DNA from: JABURQ01 sp029243145
Lineage (GTDB): Bacteria; Planctomycetota; Planctomycetia; Planctomycetales; Planctomycetaceae
Length of the DNA stretch: 64,000 bases
Reading direction: 5' to 3'
Assembly (NCBI GenBank): GCA_965660145.1
Contig: CBFHYX010000011.1
Coordinates: 1-64,000 of the forward strand
In this document: piece by piece, positions 17,235 through 26,219 of the stretch
How the letters are laid out: each line of letters starts with the position of its first letter
Position numbering within the stretch: the stretch's first letter is position 1
Made by a program: the position numbers and the translations under genes
Notes under the pieces: generated by a model
The model's database searches: none
Seen by the model: the letters and a program-made list of their open reading frames with translations, nothing else
Told to the model about the DNA's origin: nothing

Positions 17235-20141
17235 ATGCTCTGGGAATTCGAGATTCGGCCAAAAACTGGCGTGACAGATTACGAGGGTCAACGCATCCTT
17301 GCTGAAAGCCGGGAACTCGGTTCACAAACCATCGATGATGTGAAGACGGCAAAATCGTTTTTGATTGAAGCCGATCTCCCAGAAGCCGATGTCCGTCGCA
17401 TTGCCGACTCACTGCTGGTTGATACTGTCGTCGAAGATTGCGAGCTTCGTCCCCTCCCCTCCCCTCCCGTTTCTGCAAATGGCCATCGGTTACTGAACGT
17501 CATGTTCAAACCGGGAGTCACCGATAATGTTGCCAGATCGACCCAAGCGGCGATGGCCGAATTGGGTGCAAAAACCGAGGCTGTCTCCACGTGTCGCAAA
17601 TACTGGATCAACTCTTCTGCCAATGAAGCCGACATCAAGCGAATCAGCACCAAGTTGCTCGCGAATGACGCCATCGAGCATGTGCTGGAAGGCCCGCTGC
17701 AACTGGAATCAATCACGCTTGGTTCTCCCTATCAATTTGAACTCACTCATGTTGCCATCCGTGAGATGGATGACGCCGCGTTGGAAGTTCTCTCCAAAGA
17801 AGGTCAGCTCTATCTCAGTTTGACCGAGATGCAGACGATCCGCGATTACTTCCGCTCGCTCGACCGCGATCCCACCGATGTCGAACTTGAGTCGGTCGCC
17901 CAAACCTGGAGCGAACACTGTTCTCACAAAACACTCGCGGGCCGCATTCACTACAAAGACGAAGCACGCGACATCCAATTCGATAACATGCTGAAAGAAA
18001 CGGTCTTCGCCGCCACGATGAAAATTCGTGAAACGCTCGGCGATGACGACTGGTGTGTCAGCGTCTTCAGCGATAACGCCGGCATTATCACCTTCAGTGA
18101 CACCGAAGATGTCTGTATTAAAGTCGAAACCCATAATCACCCATCAGCTCTCGAACCATACGGCGGCGCGAACACTGGCCTCGGCGGTGTGATTCGCGAT
18201 CCTTTAGGAACCGGACTCGGTGCGCGTCCCGTCTGTAATACCGATGTTTTCTGTTTCGCGCGTCCCGATTACCCTGATGCCAAGTTGCCTCCTGGTGTGT
18301 TGCACCCACGGACCGTTCTGAAAGGAGTCGTCTCGGGAGTTCGCGATTACGGCAATCGGATGGGGATCCCCACGGTCAATGGTGCGGTCTACTTCGACGA
18401 CCGTTATCTGGGTAATCCGCTCGTCTATTGCGGCAATATTGCCATGATTCCCGTGGGCAAAAGTCATGGGAAAGTCGAACCTGGACATCTCATTGTCGCC
18501 GTCGGCGGACGCACCGGACGCGATGGTATTCACGGGGCGACCTTCTCCTCGGCTGAATTGACGGAAGAATCAGAATCACTCTCGGGGGGTGCGGTTCAAA
18601 TCGGCAATGCGATCACCGAAAAGATGGTCGCCGATATCATCCTGCAAGCGCGCGACGAAGCACTCTATTCCGCCATTACCGATTGCGGTGCGGGCGGGTT
18701 CTCGTCAGCCGTCGGCGAAATGGGAGAGAAGACAGGAGCCGAAGTCTGGCTCGACAAAGCCCCGCTCAAATATGCAGGATTGTCCTACACCGAAATCTGG
18801 ATCAGCGAAGCGCAAGAACGCATGGTGCTGGCCGTTCCCGAAGAGAACTGGAATCGCTTTAACGAAATCTGTTCCGCTGAAGGGGTTGAAGCAACCGTCA
18901 TCGGAAAATTCACCGATACGGAACGACTCGTTCTGAAATATGACGGGACACAAGTCGCCGATGTGACCATGGCATTCCTCCACGATGGCCGACCTCCCGT
19001 CATTCGCGAAGCGGTCTACACACCCCCCGAGACAGTCGCGATCAACCTCCCCGGCAAATCCCGATTTGATGACGACCTCAAAGCGATCCTTGGCTCACTC
19101 AATGTGGCCAGCAAAGAATGGATTATTCGGCAGTACGATCACGAAGTGCAAGCAGGCTCTGTCGTCAAACCGCTGGTCGGTATCAAAAGCGATGGGCCGT
19201 CTGATGCAGCCGTTGTACGGCCCGACCTCACCATTAATCGTGGACTTGTCATCTCCTGCGGCATGAACCCTCAACTGGGTGACCACGACCCGTACTGGAT
19301 GGCCGCCTCGGCCATTGACGAAGCGATTCGTAACTGTGTGGCCGTCGGTGCCGATCCGAATAAGATTGCCATTCTGGACAACTTCTGCTGGGGGAACACT
19401 GAACGCCCCGAAACACTCGGTTCGCTCGTGCGTGCGTCACTTGCCTGTCACGACATGGCGATCGCTTACGGCACTCCATTCGTCTCCGGTAAAGACAGCC
19501 TGAACAACGAGTTCTCCTACTTCGATGACAAAGGTGACAAAACAACGGTCGCAATTCCTTCCTCACTGCTCATCACGGCACTCGGACAAATGGCCGACAT
19601 CGAACAGTCTGTCACGATGGATTTGAAAGAAGCCGACAACCTGTTGTATCTGGTGGGAGAAACCAAAAACGAACTCGGCGGCAGCCATTATTCGTTGGTC
19701 AATGACCTCTCTGGAGGTGAAGTTCCCCAAGTCGATGTCGATGCGGCGATGCTGATCTTCCGCAGTATTCACGCCGCGATCTGTGCCGGCTTCATTCGCA
19801 GTTGTCATGACTTGAGCGAAGGCGGACTTGCCGTCTCGGCTGCCGAGATGGCTTTTGCGGGTGGCTTGGGAGCACACATCGACTTGTCGAAATTGAATAC
19901 TCTCACAGACATCGACAACAGCGAAGTGTTGCTGTTCTCAGAAAGTAACAGTCGCTTCCTCGTTGAAGTCCCCGCGAATTTCAAATCAGAGTTTGAAGCT
20001 GCCATGCAACTGGTCCCTTCCGTAAATCTCGGAAGTGTAACCGACGATGCAACACTCAAGGTCGTTGCAGGCGATGACACTCTGATCGAATCGAACATCG
20101 AAGAACTACGAGAGGCTTGGAAAAGTCCGTTGCAGTTTTGA
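17235..20141 (+). CDS. purL: phosphoribosylformylglycinamidine synthase, PurS-PurS-PurL fusion
   Basis: Catalyses the ATP-dependent conversion of FGAR to FGAM, step four of purine synthesis. The C-terminal 750 or so residues are small-type PurL: ETHNHPSALEPYGGANTG at about 297, ATP-binding blocks, DCGAGGFSSAVGEMGE, and the second AIRS-like half with FVSGKDSLNNEF and SCHDLSEGGLAVSAAEM. The first 165 residues are two tandem PurS-like domains (FEIRPKTGVTDYEGQRI and NVMFKPGVTDNVARSTQ), each about 75 residues. Normally PurS is a separate small subunit. No glutaminase (PurQ) domain is present at the C-terminus, so a separate purQ is required elsewhere. The 968 residues fall between small PurL (about 740) and the large 1,300-residue type. 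Confidence 0.95.
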   Translation: MLWEFEIRPKTGVTDYEGQRILAESRELGSQTIDDVKTAKSFLIEADLPEADVRRIADSLLVDTVVEDCELRPLPSPPVSANGHRLLNVMFKPGVTDNVARSTQAAMAELGAKTEAVSTCRKYWINSSANEADIKRISTKLLANDAIEHVLEGPLQLESITLGSPYQFELTHVAIREMDDAALEVLSKEGQLYLSLTEMQTIRDYFRSLDRDPTDVELESVAQTWSEHCSHKTLAGRIHYKDEARDIQFDNMLKETVFAATMKIRETLGDDDWCVSVFSDNAGIITFSDTEDVCIKVETHNHPSALEPYGGANTGLGGVIRDPLGTGLGARPVCNTDVFCFARPDYPDAKLPPGVLHPRTVLKGVVSGVRDYGNRMGIPTVNGAVYFDDRYLGNPLVYCGNIAMIPVGKSHGKVEPGHLIVAVGGRTGRDGIHGATFSSAELTEESESLSGGAVQIGNAITEKMVADIILQARDEALYSAITDCGAGGFSSAVGEMGEKTGAEVWLDKAPLKYAGLSYTEIWISEAQERMVLAVPEENWNRFNEICSAEGVEATVIGKFTDTERLVLKYDGTQVADVTMAFLHDGRPPVIREAVYTPPETVAINLPGKSRFDDDLKAILGSLNVASKEWIIRQYDHEVQAGSVVKPLVGIKSDGPSDAAVVRPDLTINRGLVISCGMNPQLGDHDPYWMAASAIDEAIRNCVAVGADPNKIAILDNFCWGNTERPETLGSLVRASLACHDMAIAYGTPFVSGKDSLNNEFSYFDDKGDKTTVAIPSSLLITALGQMADIEQSVTMDLKEADNLLYLVGETKNELGGSHYSLVNDLSGGEVPQVDVDAAMLIFRSIHAAICAGFIRSCHDLSEGGLAVSAAEMAFAGGLGAHIDLSKLNTLTDIDNSEVLLFSESNSRFLVEVPANFKSEFEAAMQLVPSVNLGSVTDDATLKVVAGDDTLIESNIEELREAWKSPLQF

Positions 20142-20203
20142 ATGGTTTTGTGATCGGCAACTCACTCTAAACAGTCTGTTGAGATCAATCCTCCATTCCC
20201 GAA

Positions 20204-20636
20204 CACTCAACAGCCGTTTCAAGATGTCAAGATTCGGAAAATGGGGGACACACCTCGACCGAATCTTGACCAAATGTTGAATCAAATCTTCCCGAATCTT
20301 GATTCCGAATCTTCCATACCCTTGAGCAAGTTATTGACTCTCATCGGTTTGCGCTGATCGCTCCGTTTTGATGCGATGTCGTTTTTTGTGGGTGCGCATT
20401 TTCTACGTCACGCGAGATCGCTTCCGATTTCACGTTGCAGTGGTCGTCATTCTTCAACACGCGATTCGCTTATTGAGCCACTTGCGCGCATGCTCACCCC
20501 GCGTTGCGGTGAGAGCATGGCACCCGATGATGAGAACTCATAAACCGGTTGTGATGACGTTCAAATTGCCAAAGATCGATTCGCCTGTCGGCGAACCACG
20601 AACGCTAACTCTGGTAGATCGCATTTGGCAAGATGA
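20204..20636 (+). repeat. long dispersed repeat, copy B
   Basis: The inverted partner of copy A at 1871-2295, beginning ACTCAACAGCCGTTTCAAG and ending after GGCGAACCACGAA...GATGAG. An open frame of 194 codons crosses it and further repeats, but most of that frame is not shared with copy A. I treat this as repeat DNA, possibly derived from an old gene start. Confidence 0.75.
20489..20519. repeat. hairpin inside repeat copy B
   Basis: Reverse complement of the hairpin at 1981-2011 (CATGCTCACCCCGCG...GAGAGCATG), conserved while flanking bases have diverged. Confidence 0.65.
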
Positions 20637-20940
20637 GTTTGAGCGATCATTTTGTTGTCGCAAAGCCCTTCTTAATCGGATGCCGTGCTCTCGCTGGCGT
20701 GAGTACGAGAAGATACGAACCGCTGAGTTTGAGGCGACGCAGAGAGTTTCTAGATCCGTAGGTCGGGTTAGTCCGAGCGTAGCGAGTCGTAACCCGACAA
20801 TCAGGGTAGCCCCGCTTGCTCGTGAAACGGGGTGCGCCAGCACAAGAGGCCCAACGAAAGAAACCACCAATCAAACGAATCAATTTTCAAAACAGGGTGG
20901 CGGCGGGCGCTCCGTGAAACAGAAGCCCCCGGAAAAGCCC
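20637..20940. repeat. cluster of further palindromic dispersed repeats
   Basis: Three units follow copy B. 20762-20798 is a hairpin with stem GTCGGGTTA/TAACCCGAC. 20803-20851 is the inverted partner of 1387-1436. 20895-20930 is a GGGTGGCGG..GGGCGCTCCGTG block that recurs at 46573-46609. There is no plausible gene. The order mirrors part of the 1.35-2.3 kb cluster, so the two clusters share at least two repeat types in inverted orientation. Confidence 0.65.
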
Positions 20941-21018
20941 CTGCAGTTTTGAAAACATATCGATTGCAGACGCAACCTCTGACACCTTATTTGTGTTCAC
21001 TGGAATGCTGCATGGAAA

Positions 21019-21051
21019 AGCCGGCGTGTAATATTGGATTACACGCCGGCT
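21019..21051 (-). terminator. intrinsic terminator of the Cys-rich protein gene
   Basis: A perfect 14-bp stem (AGCCGGCGTGTAAT with its complement) around a 5-base loop. Read on the minus strand it is followed by TTTT. It lies 33 bases past the stop of the 21085-21561 gene. Confidence 0.85.
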
Positions 21052-21084
21052 CAGGCTTATTATCGACCAGAAATTCAAATTGAA

Positions 21085-21561
21085 TCATTCGCACCAAGGC
21101 CACCAAGACGGACAAAACGTTCCGGGAGGCTCCAGGGTGACAGGTCCAGCATTACAGTATCGATCACCACAGTCACTGTAACAGTCTCTGGCATTACTAG
21201 CACAGAGACTCCTTCCAGAGAGAACCATGTTTTGTATCGGTACTGAATTTTTGAGTGTTTGCTCTCTTGTCTCAACACAAGCATTACATTCTTGTCTCTG
21301 TCTTTTTGAATCTGCATCGAATCCTGGCCAGTCATTGGTACAATCTGCCACACTCTTTGAGCCACAGTGACTCTCAATACCATTTTGGATTGTTTTAGCC
21401 ACGTTTTTTGCGAGTGTGTTATTGCATAGATTCTCATTATGAGTACAAAACGAGTTACAGGTTACCAAACTCTGAAACGGGACATCAATCGCCTTGGCAC
21501 GCCCCTGCTGAATCAGAGCAACCACAGTGGCCACACACAGAAATCTCATCACATTCATCAT
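21085..21561 (-). CDS. small secreted cysteine-rich protein, unknown family
   Basis: A 158-residue product with a signal peptide (MRFLCVATVVALIQQGRAKA) and a mature part holding 13 cysteines. Examples are VTCNSFCTHNENLC, SHCGSKSVADC, QECNAC, SLCASNARDCYSDCGDRYC and a C-terminal FCPSWWPWCE. The spacing suggests several disulfides, but I do not recognise the fold. A GAGGAG ribosome binding site lies just before the first ATG (21561; 21549 is an alternative), and a strong terminator follows the stop, so it is a genuine single-gene unit. Location is probably periplasm or outside the cell. The role is unknown. A toxin, inhibitor or structural protein are all possible, and none is shown. Confidence 0.7.
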   Translation of the reverse strand: MMNVMRFLCVATVVALIQQGRAKAIDVPFQSLVTCNSFCTHNENLCNNTLAKNVAKTIQNGIESHCGSKSVADCTNDWPGFDADSKRQRQECNACVETREQTLKNSVPIQNMVLSGRSLCASNARDCYSDCGDRYCNAGPVTLEPPGTFCPSWWPWCE

Positions 21562-21978
21562 TTGTTCTTCTCCTCAAGGGTACGAGTTGGGTCTTCATCC
21601 TCCCGCTCGAACATTGTGGGAAGCACAAGCAGATCAGCACTGGCCCGATACTGATCGATGTGTCTTGAATTCGTCAGGAAAAGACGAGACGAACCCACAA
21701 TACGTTGCCGAGGGGGAGCAATGCATGTCACGAATAACGTGTTATGATAAGAACGAAGCAAGCCCGGAATTGGTCACCCGGAAAATACGGCTTTTACGGA
21801 ATATTTCGAAACAGTCGATTTCACCAATCAGTCACCCGAAAATTGACGGTATTTGGCATCGATCAACGTAAATCCTGATTGAGATCTGAGCGAGACTAAA
21901 ATTCTTCGTAGAACTGTAGGAGGGCTGGCAGACGAAGCGAAGCCCACAGACAGTAGCATTTACTACCACTCAAACGAC
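21562..21978. other. 417-base intergenic region
   Basis: Between the Cys-rich gene and the sirtuin gene, both minus strand. A 67-codon frame beginning with TTG at 21761 ends in TGA overlapping the Cys-rich gene's ATG, but it lacks a ribosome binding site and family resemblance. Near 21918-21958 is a GC-richer block (GGAGGGCTGGCAGACGAAGC) of unknown meaning. Confidence 0.4.
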
Positions 21979-22728
21979 TTAAATTTGCAGATCGATCTCG
22001 CTCAGAGTTTCTCCAATGCCTGCATGAATCACCGCATCGGCATCTTGATCGACGGGTGTTTCATCGCGATTGATGATCACCAGTTTTCCTCCCGCTTGTT
22101 TTGTCATCAGTGGCAAGTTGGCGGCGGGAGTCACCACTAATGACGAGCCGATGGCAAAGATCAAATCGGCTTCTCGACAGAGATCTATCGAGCGTTCCAG
22201 CACATCTTCGGGAAGCATTTGGCCGAATGAAACAGTCGCATGCTTTAGTCGATGCTGACCACACGAGGCGCAGGACGGAACCAGATTGGTTTCCAGATAT
22301 TGTCTCACCAACGGGTCGGCGTCGAACATCTCTGCGCAATCTTGACATTTAATGAACCGAGCCGTGCCGTGAAGTTCATAGACGTTTTGGTTTCCTGCCA
22401 ATTGATGCAACCCATCGATGTTCTGCGTGATGACGCCTTGCAACTGCCCTGCTTCCTCCCACTTGAAAAGAACTTTGTGTCCCGCATTCGGTTGAGAATC
22501 AAAGAACTCGCGGTGGGCTTCGGCTTTCTGACGCCAATACTCGGCACGTGCGTCTGCCGACGACATAAATTCGTCGTAATAGACTGTCCGGTATTTGGAC
22601 CAGACACCACCCGGTGAGCGGAAGTCGGGGATCCCGCTCTCGGTACTGATGCCGGCTCCCGTGAGGACGACGGTGCTGTTTGATTCATTCAGCCAGTGAG
22701 CAATTTGTGACTGAGCGGAGCGGTTCAT
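21979..22728 (-). CDS. NAD-dependent protein deacylase, Sir2 family
   Basis: A cytoplasmic sirtuin that removes acyl groups from lysines using NAD. Diagnostic elements are GAGIS (24-28) with GIPDFRSPGG, TQNIDGLHQLAG (101-112), the catalytic His at 120 (YELHGT), a zinc site from Cys128, Cys131, Cys153 and Cys156, VSFGQMLPED, and IGSSLVVTPAA near the C-terminus. The class with GIPDFRSPGGVWSKY is not the Tyr/Arg desuccinylase type, so deacetylation is the likelier activity. The 249 residues are normal. The gene starts nine bases before the end of the upstream secreted-protein gene, which suggests a shared transcript. Confidence 0.93.
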   Translation of the reverse strand: MNRSAQSQIAHWLNESNSTVVLTGAGISTESGIPDFRSPGGVWSKYRTVYYDEFMSSADARAEYWRQKAEAHREFFDSQPNAGHKVLFKWEEAGQLQGVITQNIDGLHQLAGNQNVYELHGTARFIKCQDCAEMFDADPLVRQYLETNLVPSCASCGQHRLKHATVSFGQMLPEDVLERSIDLCREADLIFAIGSSLVVTPAANLPLMTKQAGGKLVIINRDETPVDQDADAVIHAGIGETLSEIDLQI

Positions 22729-22736
22729 GAGAGGGT

Positions 22737-23483
22737 TTACTCTTGTTCCGGGATTGCTGACTTCGCCTTCGTTCCATACTCAGAAAGTAACATGACTTGA
22801 TGAGTCGACATGACAGTTTGGCCATCCTCTTGAGCCTTACTCACAGATTCCCACTGCACAACACCGAAGGGCGAATCGGGATGCAAGCGGATGACGTTTT
22901 TCTCATGAGTTGTACGATCTCCCTTTTCTTCCGTCACATTTGCGAGGATTCCTTTACATTCGCGCTCTCCCAATTTGCTCTGAATGGTTTGTGTCGTTGT
23001 AATTCTCTTCAAGTCTTCGTAAGGACCGCGAAATATTCGAGCCAAACCATGCTCTTCATTTCGATTTTCATCTTGAAAGAGATCTTGGAGTTTCTTTCGA
23101 TCATCGATTAAGCTGAAAAATTTGTTCTCCGGCTGATACCTAATCCATCGATAGATTTCTTTCAGCGGCTCTTGTCCCGCTTGCAGCGAATGCTCGGCGA
23201 TCAGTAGTTTATTGAGGGATAGAATCGATATCCCCATATATTCGCCAGATGTCTCAATTTCGATCCAGCGGCAAGGAATCTCTTCGACCATTTCCCTCCC
23301 GACCGAACGGAGTATCACCTTGGCTGGGTATTTGTGCTGAGTTCCGTCGGGAGATATCAGAGTATTATCGATCGTATAACTGGCCCAGTGACCATCGGGG
23401 GGAAGCTGGAAGAACAGCCCTTCGCAATAGGCTACGCTCGAAACAGAAAAGAAACAAACGATGACAATGGTCACACGAAACAT
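22737..23483 (-). CDS. secreted protein of unknown function
   Basis: A 248-residue protein with a signal peptide (MFRVTIVIVCFFSVSSVAYC) and a mature domain starting GLFFQLPPDGHWASYTID. The GxWxxY opening and later IETSGEYMG, RWIRYQPENKF and the FGVVQWE block suggest a beta-rich periplasmic domain seen in other planctomycete proteins, but I cannot name a family. The stop is eight bases before the sirtuin start. No promoter is obvious upstream. Confidence 0.65.
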   Translation of the reverse strand: MFRVTIVIVCFFSVSSVAYCEGLFFQLPPDGHWASYTIDNTLISPDGTQHKYPAKVILRSVGREMVEEIPCRWIEIETSGEYMGISILSLNKLLIAEHSLQAGQEPLKEIYRWIRYQPENKFFSLIDDRKKLQDLFQDENRNEEHGLARIFRGPYEDLKRITTTQTIQSKLGERECKGILANVTEEKGDRTTHEKNVIRLHPDSPFGVVQWESVSKAQEDGQTVMSTHQVMLLSEYGTKAKSAIPEQE

Positions 23484-23832
23484 CGAATCGCTCCGAAAGA
23501 ACTAAGGAGTGGAGACGGATAAAGACCCATTCACACACTGAGGCTCCAAGCGAAAGATACTCCCTCCATCTCAGATCGTCAACACAATCCTACATAGTAG
23601 AAGATTCGGAACACCTCAAAATCACTACCGCTTGAATAGAAAAAGCCCCTGTGAGACAAGCGGTTCTCACAGAGGCTCTATTGATAAGAAGTACGGAAGA
23701 TCTTCTTATCAGCGGCATTCAGGAAAGCATCTATAGTATTCCACGAAACTCTGCGGTTGGTACAGGTTCGTGGGTCTCTGCTTTTCAAAGGCCGCAACAC
23801 ATCATCGCGGCTATGAAAAAGTGCAAATTGCT
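23484..23832. other. 349-base intergenic region with a terminator
   Basis: Contains only the terminator hairpin at 23644-23677, annotated separately. The rest (23678-23832) is the 3' trailer of the YHS-like gene, and 23484-23643 should hold the promoter of the 22737-23483 gene. Confidence 0.5.
23644..23677 (-). terminator. intrinsic terminator downstream of the YHS-like gene
   Basis: On the minus strand, AGCCTCTGTGAGA pairs with TCTCACAGGGGCT across an 8-base loop, one mismatch, followed by TTTTT. It lies about 155 bases past the stop at 23833. Confidence 0.75.
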
Positions 23833-25896
23833 CTAGTTTTCGGCATACAGTACGGGATCAAGTTGGAAAACTGTCAGATTGTCGTGTGTGGTAAACAGAT
23901 ACAAACGGCCTTTGAACCACAAAGCGTAATCGAGTGACCCTTCACGTTCTTCACTTTGTGTGGAGAGCAAAATAGGATCGTTCCCATCATAAGCCGGTAC
24001 ATATTTTCGAGGGTCCTTGTCAAACTCGATTTTCAGTTCGAGACTTGAAAAGTGATAGGTCCGCAAGTTGTAAGTTGATCGGAACGAAGGAAGAGCGTCG
24101 ATCAAATCTCGATTGTCGCGAAGTGCCACGATACAGAAACCCTTCAACCCGGTTTCTCCTTCACGGTCCGCGATCAGATCGAGTTTGGATGTTCGATGTG
24201 CTTCTTCGACTTCCCAACTGATGTCACCTTGTTCGACACCCGGCAATTCGGGAATGGCTTCCGGGATTTTTCCCAGGATCGGCATCTCAGGAATTGGTTC
24301 TTCGCTCGTTTCTTTTTTCACGGGAAGCTGAAACTCATCTTCGAAGGCAGGATTCAAATCGGGCAAAGCAGGTGCTGCCGAGGGTGCTTCTTCCGTGGCG
24401 ATGGGAAGAGCCGGGACAGCATCAACCGGCAAACTTGGTGCTGCCTTACTTCCCTGATCGGCCTCATCCATCGGGAGAGTCGCAGAGGGTTCTTCCAGCT
24501 TGAGACCACTAAAAGGGTTTTCGTCTTCCAGTAATTGAGCTTCAGGTGTGGCTTCAGGACTTTCTGTTACCGGCATCGGTTGAGGAACAGGAGTTTTGTT
24601 CTCCTCCACCTCAGGAAGAGCCGGAGCCGCATCCTCGGTCGTTTCGGGAATCGGTTGCAATGAAGGTGTTTCATTCATATCCATGCGGATATCGGGAATC
24701 TCCATATCCTCTTTTGACAAATCGGCTTTGTCTTCCGATATTTCTGTGAATGGGTCAGGGAAAAACTCATCCACCATCGGTGGAGCTTCTGGTTCTGCTT
24801 CAGGAATGATGGGAACTGGTTCTTTCGGAAGTTCGTCCAGACTTGGTAGCTTGGCAGCCGCTTGTGGTTTCGGCTGCTCGACAACCGTTGTGACAGGTCC
24901 TTTGACAGAAACCGGAGATTCGACGACTGGAGTTTCGACAATCGGTAACGCCTTCGGCTGTTCAACAACCGGCTGGGGCTGAGAAACCGGCTGAACAACT
25001 TCTAGGGAACCGAAAGCAGCAGGAGCAGGCGGAAGTCCATTCTCACTCTCACTTGCAACAGGTGACTGTTGCGGAATTGTAATGGTAACAGGTGATGCTG
25101 TCGGCACAGCTTGAGTCGACCGATCCTGACCTTGCGGAATGATGACTGGCATTTGACCGGTGCGAGTTGGCACGGGAGGTAATGTCGCCGTCCTCTGCGG
25201 GGGTGACGACTGAGAAGCAGGAAACGGTTTCGCACTGCGAATCGGAGCCGATTGTTGCAGTGCTGGCAAGGCTTGAGGCCGTGAGGCCGTCGGACGATTT
25301 TGCACGGGACGTTGGAATTGAGTGGTAGGGTAATCGACGGGAGGTGCTGCCGCTGGAACCGCGGGCGGTTGATATGCAGTTGGCCTGCGGGCTTCCGGTT
25401 GTGACGTGACGGGAGTTTCAGCGACTGCTTCTTTCGAGAGTTGCATGTTTTTCTGTTTGTCTTTCTTCCAGAACATCAGTCGGTCGAACCCTTTCATGCG
25501 ATTTAGCAAACCACGTTTTTTAGGTGCGGGACTTTCGACAGTGTTTTGACGGTCGCGTGCATCATAGGTGGCACTCGTTTGAGTGGCTGGGACAACCTGA
25601 CGGACCGGAGGTTGTGACTGTCGTTGTTGAGGAGACACTGATTGCGGAGGTTGACCGGGATTTGCCGACTCCTGGAATACTCGTCCATCAATGGTATCTC
25701 GTGGAAGAGTTTTCAATTCCATGCTGGGGGCCTGTCGGCCTTCTTGCTGGTACAGCTTCTCCAATTCTTGCTGAATCGAAGTCTTTTGCTGAGCCTCGAC
25801 GGAAGAGAGAGAAAATCCGCTCGCCTGAAACAGAAACATGCTACCGGCCGCAGTACAAACCAGGCCTTTGGCGATGGGTGACTTGTGAAATTTCAT
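23833..25896 (-). CDS. secreted Pro/Glu-rich protein with C-terminal YHS-like domain
   Basis: A 687-residue protein. An N-terminal signal sequence (KGLVCTAAGSMFLFQASGFS) is followed by about 500 residues of low-complexity Pro, Gln, Val, Glu and Ala sequence, with a short basic patch (PKKRGLLNRMKGF). The C-terminal 120 residues are folded: GLKGFCIVALRD, YHFSSLELKIEFDKDPRKYVPAYDGND, then ALWFKGRLYLFTTHDNLTVFQLDP. This resembles a YHS-type domain (Cys, aromatic, 'F..dP..Y.P') seen in planctomycete secreted proteins. Metal binding is possible but not shown. The long linker suggests an extended surface or envelope-spanning protein. Confidence 0.75.
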   Translation of the reverse strand: MKFHKSPIAKGLVCTAAGSMFLFQASGFSLSSVEAQQKTSIQQELEKLYQQEGRQAPSMELKTLPRDTIDGRVFQESANPGQPPQSVSPQQRQSQPPVRQVVPATQTSATYDARDRQNTVESPAPKKRGLLNRMKGFDRLMFWKKDKQKNMQLSKEAVAETPVTSQPEARRPTAYQPPAVPAAAPPVDYPTTQFQRPVQNRPTASRPQALPALQQSAPIRSAKPFPASQSSPPQRTATLPPVPTRTGQMPVIIPQGQDRSTQAVPTASPVTITIPQQSPVASESENGLPPAPAAFGSLEVVQPVSQPQPVVEQPKALPIVETPVVESPVSVKGPVTTVVEQPKPQAAAKLPSLDELPKEPVPIIPEAEPEAPPMVDEFFPDPFTEISEDKADLSKEDMEIPDIRMDMNETPSLQPIPETTEDAAPALPEVEENKTPVPQPMPVTESPEATPEAQLLEDENPFSGLKLEEPSATLPMDEADQGSKAAPSLPVDAVPALPIATEEAPSAAPALPDLNPAFEDEFQLPVKKETSEEPIPEMPILGKIPEAIPELPGVEQGDISWEVEEAHRTSKLDLIADREGETGLKGFCIVALRDNRDLIDALPSFRSTYNLRTYHFSSLELKIEFDKDPRKYVPAYDGNDPILLSTQSEEREGSLDYALWFKGRLYLFTTHDNLTVFQLDPVLYAEN

Positions 25897-26219
25897 CCCT
25901 CAACTCCTTCGAATAGTCGATTAGGCACGCTTTCAGGAACGCATTTTGTTTCCTGAGAGTTAGTCTGTTGCAGGAACACCGTCTGTTGCCAATAATCAGT
26001 ACAACTGGCACAAACCTACTCTGCATGATCTCTATCGACGGAGGATATGGCTGGTTATGACGATTCCATCGCCTGCACGGCCTGATTGTGCAAGAATGAC
26101 AGACACAATGGGTAGAATCGTTACATCCCGAAGAGGCTGCGTATCTCGCCTAAATTGACATATCGTGACCCGCAGTCCCTCATTCGAGGACTTCGGGAGA
26201 GTCATCTGGAAAGAAAATC
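25897..26219. other. 323-base divergent intergenic region
   Basis: Holds the promoters for the YHS-like gene (minus) and sppA (plus). No repeat or RNA gene is recognised. Confidence 0.4.

Noticed and set aside
20368..20952. 194-codon open frame on the plus strand after purL
   Set aside because: It runs through several unrelated palindromic repeats, has no ribosome binding site, and only a short stretch (PKIDSP.GEPR) is shared with copy A, where a one-base difference breaks the alignment just before it.
21558..21761. 67-codon frame overlapping the start of the Cys-rich gene
   Set aside because: It starts with TTG without a ribosome binding site and matches nothing. The TGA/ATG overlap is probably chance.
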